Shown here in pieces: positions 13,330 through 18,590 of a stretch of 38,188 nucleotides of DNA. The position numbers and the translations under genes are program-made. The stretch comes from a virus, in the IMG/VR virus record IMGVR_UViG_3300042691_018486, positions 1 through 38,188 of that record. One strand, 5' to 3'. The notes beneath the pieces were generated by a model that worked only from the letters and a program-made list of their open reading frames with translations, was not told the origin of the DNA and ran no database searches. Position 1 is the stretch's first letter. Each line of letters starts with the position of its first letter.

Positions 13330-13496
13330 CCCTCCCCCAGCGGATCGAGGCGGCAGAAGGGGCGAAGCATTTCGCCGTATCCGCTCACACGGCAACCGGG
13401 CTTGCTTGTCGGCATTGCGGCCAAACTCTTGGTGCGGTCAGCGTCAACGACCAATGTCCCGCCCTCCGCGCGAAGGGGAGCAGTGATGGGGAGTGA
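13326..13496 (+). CDS. small cysteine-containing protein, 56 aa
   Basis: A 56-residue protein with CRHC near residue 28 and a further Cys near 44, a possible half zinc site. It starts in an ATGA overlap and ends 11 bases inside the next gene. No family recognised. Confidence 0.5.
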   Translation: MTLPQRIEAAEGAKHFAVSAHTATGLACRHCGQTLGAVSVNDQCPALRAKGSSDGE

Positions 13497-13722
13497 GGAA
13501 CTGGCCGCGTTGGCGCGGGGGCTGACGGAGGCGCAGCGGCAGGCGTTGCAAGCGCTGCCAGCCTACTGCCACGAACGGCACAACATTCCGCATTTCCCGG
13601 CATTGCGGCGCATAGGCTTAGCGCAACCAGACTGGTCTACATCGCCCAAAAGCAGGCCGTGGAGCCTCACCCCGCTCGGCCTAGCCCTCAAAGCCCACAT
13701 CGAAAGGACCACCCATGACTAA
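13486..13722 (+). CDS. hypothetical protein, possible winged-helix, 78 aa
   Basis: A 78-residue protein: a helical N-terminal half (LAALARGLTEAQRQALQALP) followed by a hinge and SLTPLGLALKAHI. The 'helix - LTPLG - helix' end recalls small winged-helix proteins that close with a 'LT.LG..' turn, but this is only a resemblance. The ATG at 13486 has GGGGAG five bases upstream. Confidence 0.55.
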   Translation: MGSEELAALARGLTEAQRQALQALPAYCHERHNIPHFPALRRIGLAQPDWSTSPKSRPWSLTPLGLALKAHIERTTHD

Positions 13723-13756
13723 CGATCTGGCCGCGATCTTGGAGAATGCAGCATGA
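13715..13756 (+). CDS. 13-residue micro-ORF linking two genes
   Basis: ATG at 13715 with AAAGGA a few bases upstream reads 13 codons (MTNDLAAILENAA) and stops in an ATGA overlap with the next gene; it also overlaps the previous stop by 8 bases. It may be a translational coupler or the remnant of a deleted gene. Confidence 0.35.
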   Translation: MTNDLAAILENAA

Positions 13757-14124
13757 CCGCGCCGTTTGATTGGGCTGGGCTGTTCAAGCACGCGTTTTCC
13801 GTCATGCGCCGGGAAACACCCGGCAATCGCATTGCGCCCGCTGCCGAACTTCTCCGCACCCGCATCGAGGCCGCGTTTGTGCCGGTGGAGCGGTGCAACC
13901 ATTTTGCGACACTGGCAGAGGCTCGTTACCACGCTGGCCGTGAAGCCACCGCCCGCGCCGAAGCAGCCGAGGCGCGGAACAAGGTGCTGGCTGATACACT
14001 AGGCTCTGTTCCCATCCCTGACCGGCAAGAACCGGCGCGCGACTTTTACGAACGCATGAACGTTTGGCTGCAAGGGCCATATGCGGCGGCTTCCAAAGCC
14101 CTCGGAGGTGAACATGAACGATGA
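13753..14124 (+). CDS. hypothetical protein, 123 aa
   Basis: A 123-residue soluble protein, mostly helical, with an Ala/Glu/Arg-rich segment in the middle (REATARAEAAEARNKVLADT) likely to be coiled. No family recognised. Start at the ATGA overlap 13753; the stop lies 11 bases inside the next gene. Confidence 0.6.
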   Translation: MTAPFDWAGLFKHAFSVMRRETPGNRIAPAAELLRTRIEAAFVPVERCNHFATLAEARYHAGREATARAEAAEARNKVLADTLGSVPIPDRQEPARDFYERMNVWLQGPYAAASKALGGEHER

Positions 14125-14368
14125 ACTGGTGGAGCGGCTGCGGCAGCTAGAGTTGCGGATTACCGCAGGCGCAAACGAAGCGTGTGGCCAAGCCGCCGAC
14201 CGCATCGAAGCCCTCACCGCCCAGCTTGCCGAAGCGCGGGAGAGCGAACGGGCGGCAATGACCGAACTGAACGCCTGCAAGGACGCACTGGCGCAAGTGC
14301 CCGAGTTCATCTGCCGGAAGTGCGGGCGCAGGCAGGATGGCCCCACCGATAACGAAGCGAGGTTCTGA
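14114..14368 (+). CDS. coiled-coil protein with terminal CxxC, 84 aa
   Basis: An 84-residue protein: a long heptad-like helix (LVERLRQLELRI, RIEALTAQLAEARESERAAM) ending in CRKC near the C-terminus. The ATG at 14114 has a near-perfect ribosome binding site GGAGGTG. Related in style to other small coiled-coil genes of this block; function unknown. Confidence 0.62.
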   Translation: MNDELVERLRQLELRITAGANEACGQAADRIEALTAQLAEARESERAAMTELNACKDALAQVPEFICRKCGRRQDGPTDNEARF

Positions 14369-14369
14369 C

Positions 14370-14771
14370 ATGACCGAAACCGAAGCCGTGGCGCGGGCGT
14401 TTGCTCCCATGCTCGAAGGTGGCCGCGAGTTTGACCAGATGCCGCCAGACCGCCGCACGCTCAAGATATGGAACCGTGCTGGCATGTGCAGTTGCAACGA
14501 TGCTACGCAGGACGATGCACGTGAGGCCGCAGAACTCGCCATCACCGCGCTCGACAAGCACCGCATCGAACGGGCGCGGGAGGTGGAGCAAAACCTGATT
14601 GCCAGCACTGCGCAGCGGACATTTGGCGGGGACCACTGCTTTGCCAGCGTTGCCCTCATGCAAGAAGCCGCCGCCACCATCGCCTCCCTGCGTGCCGAGA
14701 TCGAGCGGCTGACCGAACGCGAGGCACCCTACGCCACCAAGGCCGATAGCGATGGGGATGATGGGGCGTGA
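14370..14771 (+). CDS. hypothetical protein, 133 aa
   Basis: A 133-residue protein, helical and acidic at its end, with CSCND near residue 40 and a coiled C-terminal helix (ATIASLRAEIERLTER). The ATG at 14370 is preceded by GAGG. The N-terminal half (EAVARAFAPMLEGG) recalls small phage proteins of unknown function placed in recombination blocks. Coupled to the next gene by GTGA. Confidence 0.6.
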   Translation: MTETEAVARAFAPMLEGGREFDQMPPDRRTLKIWNRAGMCSCNDATQDDAREAAELAITALDKHRIERAREVEQNLIASTAQRTFGGDHCFASVALMQEAAATIASLRAEIERLTEREAPYATKADSDGDDGA

Positions 14772-14956
14772 GCGAACTAGGTGAAATGTACGAACTCGCA
14801 CTGGCGATGAACGGCGGCAACCCACAAGGTGCACTCGCTATGATCCGAACCGGCGCGTTTCAGAAAGCTTGGGCCGAACGATCACGCGAAAAAGCCAGCG
14901 CAGCGTTTGCTGAATATCTTGGCAAGCTGCTCGCAGAACACGGTGAAGCCCCATGA
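14768..14956 (+). CDS. hypothetical protein, 62 aa (GTG start)
   Basis: A 62-residue, fully helical, soluble protein starting with GTG in a GTGA overlap and ending in an ATGA overlap. No family recognised. Confidence 0.58.
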   Translation: MSELGEMYELALAMNGGNPQGALAMIRTGAFQKAWAERSREKASAAFAEYLGKLLAEHGEAP

Positions 14957-15264
14957 CCGCCCCCGCGCTTATCCGCAAGGCAGACGTTGCAAGGATGGTG
15001 GCAGGCGTCAAAGCCGCTGGCGAAACCATTCGCAAGATCGAGATAGACCCGACCGGCAAGATCGCGATTATCACCGGCCCGCACGAATCGCGGATCGGAG
15101 AGAACGAATGGGCAGACCTCGAACCAACCGCGTCCTTCCCGCCTATGCCTCTGCCTTCACAGACCGGCACGGGCGCGAGCGTGTCCGGTTCAGGCGGCAA
15201 GGGTGGCAGACGGTCTATGTCCACGACACGCCGGGATCGCCCGAGTTCACGCAAGCCTATCTGA
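14953..15264 (+). CDS. pre-integrase small protein (possible excisionase) running 157 bases into int
   Basis: The first 60 residues or so look like a real small protein with a helical start (LIRKADVARMVAGVKAAGE) and two strands (TIRKIEIDPTGKIAIITG), a type often found just before phage integrases; a directionality-factor role is possible but unproven. The remaining 45 residues are Ser/Gly/Arg-rich, encoded in the alternative frame of the integrase N-terminus, and look like read-through after loss of the original stop near 15110. It starts in an ATGA overlap at 14953. Confidence 0.55.
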   Translation: MTAPALIRKADVARMVAGVKAAGETIRKIEIDPTGKIAIITGPHESRIGENEWADLEPTASFPPMPLPSQTGTGASVSGSGGKGGRRSMSTTRRDRPSSRKPI

Positions 15265-16139
15265 CATGGCAACGCGATGGCCGATTGCAGACGCAGCGCG
15301 CCACGCCGTACAGCTTCGATGACCTGATAAGCCGGTTCTACGCCTCGAACGATTGGCAGCGGCTCAAGCCCACCACGCAAGAGACGTACAGAGGCATTCT
15401 GGAGCGCTTCCGGTCCGCATATGGCGATAGGTCCGTCGCCACGATGGAGGCGCGCCACGTAGCCGCCCTAGTCGCCAGAATGGGCGATACACCGACCGCC
15501 GCGAACAACCTGCGCAAACGCCTGTTGCAGCTATTCCGCTTTGCCATCGTTCTGGGATGGAGACGCGACAACCCGGCCAGCGCGGTCAAGGGGCTCAAGG
15601 TTCGCGCGGGCGGGTTCCAGACTTGGCAGGAGGAACAGATCGCGCAGTTCGAAGCGCACCACCCGCTTGGCACAATGCCGCGCCTTGCGTTCGATCTAGC
15701 GCTCTACACAGCGCAGCGCCGATCTGACTTGCGCTTGATGGGCCCCGGCGATGTCGAGGATGGGCGCATAAGGGTAAAGCAGCGCAAGACCGGCAAGGCC
15801 ATGCTGATCCCGATGCACCCGGCGCTAGTGCAGAGCATCGCCGCCACACCACCCGGCGAACCGTTCATCCGAACCGCTTTAGGCAAGCCCTTCACCGAGG
15901 ACGGCTTTGGCATGTGGTTCATGCGCCAGGTACGCGCGGCGGGGCTGACAGGGTTCCCGCTTCATGGCCTTCGCAAAGCAGCAGCGCGGCGCATGGCAGA
16001 GGCAGGACTGACGAATCAGCAGATCAAGTCGATCACCGGCCACACCACAGACAGCGAGGTTTCGCGGTACACGCGCGAGGCAGAACAGGTGCTGATTGCG
16101 GATCGGGCAATGGGGATTTTGGCGGGCGACAAGCAGTGA
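15108..16139 (+). CDS. int: tyrosine recombinase integrase
   Basis: A 343-residue site-specific recombinase that should integrate the phage into the host chromosome. The C-terminal catalytic domain (about 170-335) shows the family residues: Arg in TAQRRSDL (R204/R205), a beta-hairpin lysine in QRKTGK, HGLR (H286, R289), GHTT (H312) and the nucleophile tyrosine in SRYTREA (Y321). Residues about 65-155 form a SAM-like core-binding domain, and the first 60 the arm-binding part. ATG at 15108 is chosen, with GGAGA seven bases before; the frame upstream shadows the previous gene. It closes the repressed plus-strand operon and is followed by the repeat-rich candidate attP. Confidence 0.93.
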   Translation: MGRPRTNRVLPAYASAFTDRHGRERVRFRRQGWQTVYVHDTPGSPEFTQAYLTWQRDGRLQTQRATPYSFDDLISRFYASNDWQRLKPTTQETYRGILERFRSAYGDRSVATMEARHVAALVARMGDTPTAANNLRKRLLQLFRFAIVLGWRRDNPASAVKGLKVRAGGFQTWQEEQIAQFEAHHPLGTMPRLAFDLALYTAQRRSDLRLMGPGDVEDGRIRVKQRKTGKAMLIPMHPALVQSIAATPPGEPFIRTALGKPFTEDGFGMWFMRQVRAAGLTGFPLHGLRKAAARRMAEAGLTNQQIKSITGHTTDSEVSRYTREAEQVLIADRAMGILAGDKQ

Positions 16140-16140
16140 G

Positions 16141-16160
16141 TTCGTCGACCTTGGAATTCC
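16141..16160 (+). repeat. 20-base direct repeat, copy 1 (copy 2 at 16209-16228)
   Basis: Two direct copies 68 bases apart differ at one base. They start two bases after the integrase stop codon and are the best candidates for integrase arm-binding sites. Confidence 0.7.
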
Positions 16161-16355
16161 ATTGAAAAACAAAGGTATTTTACTCAATCCACGCGCAAAA
16201 TGCGGCTTTTCGTCGACCTCGGAATTCCTGCGTTTTTGGCTACCCGATTTGCAATCCAGCGGGCTAACCTTGTGCAAGATGTTGTTGAATAAAGGCGAAT
16301 TTTCCAAGGTGGTGGGCCCGGCAGGATTGACGCTATCTAGCTAGATCAATGCGTT

Positions 16356-16419
16356 GGTTTGGCTAACAGGCCATTTTCCGCAACGCAGAATCGCGGCATC
16401 CCGGTTGGGTTTGGCTAAC
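16356..16419 (+). repeat. GGTTTGGCTAAC direct repeat pair
   Basis: Exact 12-mers at 16356-16367 and 16408-16419, 52 bases apart, with GGCTAAC again at 16262-16268. Probably integrase or accessory-protein sites within attP. Confidence 0.6.
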
Positions 16420-16469
16420 CTTTTTTGCTCACCAAACCCGCCCCGCACGATCATCAAACCCGCTTGCTG

Positions 16470-16955
16470 TCATTCGGTGATCGTCAAAGCCCACGCCCGG
16501 CACGCCAATCCGTAGGTCTGCCATTCTGCGGCACGCTGCACGTCGGCGCTGTCAACCAGGACAAGCTCTTGGGGCACTGGTGCAGGAACTCCGGCACCGT
16601 GATCTTCGGCGGGGGCAACGGCGCCGCTGGCAGGACACGAAGCTGCTTTGGTCCGCATCCGGGCAAGGTAAGCGTCAGTGCGGCTGCGAGCATCAGCAAG
16701 GCCCGCGTTGTGGTTGCGGTCGGCTTCATCGGCTTGTCTCCTATAGCGGGCTTCCGTGGCCTCCAGAGCGCGCTGGGCGATAAGGGCGGCTTCGGTCTGC
16801 GCTTGCCCGTATGCGGCACGGTCTGCCTTCCGCAGCGCCTTTTCGGCGTGGTAGGCGTGGCGGTAGTGGTTGGCGGCGAGAGCAAGGCCAAGGAACGCCA
16901 GCGCGCCCGCAATCCCAAGGCCCCACTTCCAGCGGGTCAGTAGCAGGCCGATCAC
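16470..16955 (-). CDS. i-spanin (Rz-like inner-membrane spanin)
   Basis: A 161-residue inner-membrane spanin, which together with the outer-membrane partner disrupts the outer membrane at the end of lysis. One N-terminal transmembrane helix (about 9-28, GLGIAGALAFLGLALAA) is followed by a long periplasmic Ala/Glu/Arg-rich coiled coil (about 35-95), the standard Rz layout. It is the last gene of the lysis cassette, coupled by ATGA to the small membrane protein before it. The partner o-spanin is encoded inside it in another frame. Confidence 0.82.
   Translation of the reverse strand: MIGLLLTRWKWGLGIAGALAFLGLALAANHYRHAYHAEKALRKADRAAYGQAQTEAALIAQRALEATEARYRRQADEADRNHNAGLADARSRTDAYLARMRTKAASCPASGAVAPAEDHGAGVPAPVPQELVLVDSADVQRAAEWQTYGLACRAWALTITE
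16484..16729 (-). CDS. o-spanin (Rz1-like lipoprotein), nested in the i-spanin gene
   Basis: An 81-residue lipoprotein in a different frame wholly within 16470-16955. It has a basic N-terminus, a hydrophobic signal (ALLMLAAALTLT) and the lipobox LPGC (22-25), so the mature protein begins at C25, followed by a proline-rich linker (PAAPLPPPKITVP) as in Rz1 proteins. The ATG at 16729 has GGAG about eight bases upstream. Complete nesting, as in lambda Rz/Rz1, makes this pair a secure call. Confidence 0.8.
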   Translation of the reverse strand: MKPTATTTRALLMLAAALTLTLPGCGPKQLRVLPAAPLPPPKITVPEFLHQCPKSLSWLTAPTCSVPQNGRPTDWRAGRGL

Positions 16956-17128
16956 GCGGCCACCTGCTGCGAAGGCGGGCGCATGATGGCCAGCAAGCCG
17001 CCGATCACAAGGTTGGCCAGCTTCTCGATGGTGTCGGCCAGCCCCGGCAATGCCCAGACCGTTGCCAGCGTCATGGCATAGATCACGATAATGGCCGCAA
17101 TGATGGTGTGCAGGTTCGAGAGTTTCAT
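16952..17128 (-). CDS. small two-helix membrane protein, holin candidate, 58 aa
   Basis: A 58-residue protein with two hydrophobic segments (about 9-30 and 36-49, the latter LANLVIGGLLAIM) separated by a short acidic turn, the size and shape of a class II holin. It sits between endolysin and spanin genes. The ATG at 17128 follows GGGGG. A second tiny membrane gene directly upstream could be the partner or antiholin. Holin function is inferred from size, topology and position. Confidence 0.62.
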   Translation of the reverse strand: MKLSNLHTIIAAIIVIYAMTLATVWALPGLADTIEKLANLVIGGLLAIMRPPSQQVAA

Positions 17129-17217
17129 GTCAGCCCCCAGACAATCAGGATGAACAGCGGGACGAGCGCCCACATGGCTAGCTCTTGCGCGGCGCGGGTG
17201 CGTTGGTTGGGGGTCAT
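17125..17217 (-). CDS. single-helix membrane micro-protein, 30 aa
   Basis: A 30-residue peptide with a basic/polar N-terminus and one hydrophobic helix (AMWALVPLFILIVWGL). It begins in an ATGA overlap with the endolysin stop and ends overlapping the next membrane gene by 4 bases. A holin partner or regulator is plausible from location. Confidence 0.55.
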   Translation of the reverse strand: MTPNQRTRAAQELAMWALVPLFILIVWGLT

Positions 17218-17789
17218 GCCCAGCCCCCAGCAACAAGCGCTTCCTGAAACTCCATCGCATAGCTGGCAATCGACGCCGCCTTGTCCGTCCCGTTGATGAT
17301 CCGGCGCGCTGCGGTGAATTGTGCAGGCGTACCCAGACGCGCTGGCAGGTGACGCGCCAAGGTGTGCTTGGGCACGAACCAGCCTTCGACCATCCCACGG
17401 CGCATGATAAACGCGGACATATCGAGGCGCATGGCCAGATCGGCGTTGGTCATCAGTTCACCCGGCTTGATGAGCCCCGCTTCCGCAGCCTCCGCATCGG
17501 CCTTGCGATAGTTGAAGTCCCACGTAAGCTGGACGTAACCGCGCCCATACCACGGCCAATAGCGCAGATTGCGCCGCCGCCATGCCTCCGAGAGCCAGTA
17601 GGCTTCCCGCACCGGCTGCATGGTCCGCGCCGTCTCATGATAGGCCGTCGCCAGCGCATAGGCGCAATGGGCGACCGGAGTGCCCTGCATGGCGGTCAGG
17701 ATGGCCTCGCAGCCGTCCACTTCGTTCTGTTCAAGCTTGGGGCCAAGAATGCCGTTGCGCACGCTTGCATAGAAGGCGGCTTTGTCCAT
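17214..17789 (-). CDS. endolysin, GH19 chitinase-type muramidase/lysozyme family
   Basis: A 191-residue GH19-family endolysin that should cleave peptidoglycan glycan strands. The family core is visible: ATAYHETARTMQPVREAYW (about 48-66) with the catalytic acid in HET (E52) and a second glutamate E63, and the substrate-binding YGRGYVQLTWDFNY. No signal peptide is present, so it needs a holin to reach the wall. The ATG at 17789 is used, with GAGGTGA upstream; a GTG directly before it is possible. It is followed by two tiny membrane genes and the spanins. Confidence 0.87.
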   Translation of the reverse strand: MDKAAFYASVRNGILGPKLEQNEVDGCEAILTAMQGTPVAHCAYALATAYHETARTMQPVREAYWLSEAWRRRNLRYWPWYGRGYVQLTWDFNYRKADAEAAEAGLIKPGELMTNADLAMRLDMSAFIMRRGMVEGWFVPKHTLARHLPARLGTPAQFTAARRIINGTDKAASIASYAMEFQEALVAGGWA

Positions 17790-18037
17790 CACATCACCTC
17801 AAGTTCACATTCAGGAGCCTTCGGATCGCCGCGCTGCAAGGCGTCCAGATACCGCGTTGCGCAGGCCTGGTACTTGGCGCTCGCGTCCATGCGGTGTTCT
17901 ATCTTGTCGAGCCGCTTGGTAAGGTCAGCTAAGGTTGCCGCCGTCTGCGTCGTCCCGATCACGTAGGCAAGCAACGCCATGATCCCGGCGCTCAGGATTG
18001 CCCAAAGGTTCTTTTCCAGAAACTGCGCTACCGTCAT
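17789..18037 (-). CDS. membrane-anchored coiled-coil protein, 82 aa
   Basis: An 82-residue protein with one transmembrane helix near residues 12-31 (LWAILSAGIMALLAYVIG), then a heptad segment (LADLTKRLDKIEHRM) and a short tail. Proteins of this shape sit before phage endolysins and are often called hemolysin XhlA-like or holin-associated; here that is only resemblance. ATG at 18037 couples as ATGA with the previous gene. Confidence 0.6.
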   Translation of the reverse strand: MTVAQFLEKNLWAILSAGIMALLAYVIGTTQTAATLADLTKRLDKIEHRMDASAKYQACATRYLDALQRGDPKAPECELEVM

Positions 18038-18486
18038 CGAGTATCTGCCCGATGAGCCACCGCACGCCGAGCAAGCCCAAACCGGCGAGAGCAATATCCC
18101 CAAGCGTCATAAGACCCCCAAGCGGCAAGAATGCCGAATTGCGCCCAGCCAAGAGTGACCATAACGCGGTAATACAGCATACCATGATCTGCTTGCGGTG
18201 AAACTATGTAACCCGCATCAATTAGCGCCATCATGGAGAAGATTAGGCCAATTGCCTTTTGGGGTACTCCAGCAGGCCGCGCGATTACTAGACCGCCGCA
18301 GAACAGATCGATTGCAAGGTAAGCCTCTGGCGACAAGGGGAAACACCAAGCGAGGAGCGACGAAAGGAAAACCGCCAGCCATGCGCGCGGCTTCTGGAAA
18401 TGAAGCAACGAGCGCCAAGTGCGATAGGCGCGCGTTTCCATCATCAGCGGCAGCAGCATGAGCATGGCGGCTTTCCAGTACGTCAC
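18034..18486 (-). CDS. multi-pass membrane protein, 150 aa (GTG start)
   Basis: A 150-residue integral membrane protein with about four hydrophobic segments (around 5-16, 35-50, 55-70 and 78-125) and an Arg-rich C-terminus. No family recognised; a lysis-timing, superinfection or phage-encoded envelope function is possible because it lies at the head of the lysis block. It starts with GTG overlapping the stop of a Pro/Lys peptide (GTGA) and ends with ATGA. Confidence 0.6.
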   Translation of the reverse strand: MTYWKAAMLMLLPLMMETRAYRTWRSLLHFQKPRAWLAVFLSSLLAWCFPLSPEAYLAIDLFCGGLVIARPAGVPQKAIGLIFSMMALIDAGYIVSPQADHGMLYYRVMVTLGWAQFGILAAWGSYDAWGYCSRRFGLARRAVAHRADTR

Positions 18487-18566
18487 TTGACCGGCTTCGT
18501 CGGCTTGGTCGGCTTGGTGGGCGTCGGCTTCTGAAGCGGCTTCGGCTTCGGCGGGTCTGCTGGCAT
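18483..18566 (-). CDS. Pro/Lys/Thr-rich micro-protein, 27 aa
   Basis: A 27-residue peptide built of PKP and KPT units (PPKPKPLQKPTPTKPTKP), with a perfect AGGAGG ribosome binding site and a GTGA overlap with the next gene. Strong translation signals make it likely real. The sequence should be extended and highly basic; its function is unknown. Confidence 0.6.
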   Translation of the reverse strand: MPADPPKPKPLQKPTPTKPTKPTKPVK

Positions 18567-18590
18567 TGGTACGTCCTCCTGTGGTTGAAC

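Larger units (their letters stand above)
16140..16469. other. non-coding, repeat-rich candidate attP region
   Basis: This 330-base gap between convergent int and spanin genes holds no convincing gene and is locally AT-richer. It contains a 20-base direct repeat (16141-16160 and 16209-16228, 19 of 20 identical), the 12-mer GGTTTGGCTAAC twice (16356-16367, 16408-16419) with a partial third at 16262, and the perfect palindrome ATCTAGCTAGAT (16335-16346). Such arrays next to an integrase gene usually are arm-type and core sites of attP. GGGTTTGG (16407-16414) and CCAAACCC (16432-16439) form a hairpin around a T-run and may end transcription. No tRNA end is recognised. Confidence 0.6.

Noticed and set aside
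16096-16344. 82-codon plus-strand frame after the integrase
   Set aside because: It lies over the direct repeats of the candidate attP and starts within int; no ribosome binding site and an unconvincing composition.
17925-18110. 61-codon minus-strand frame with one hydrophobic helix, with GGGGG upstream
   Set aside because: It overlaps two better supported genes, and its second half is out-of-frame reading of the 82-residue protein; only weakly possible as a nested gene.
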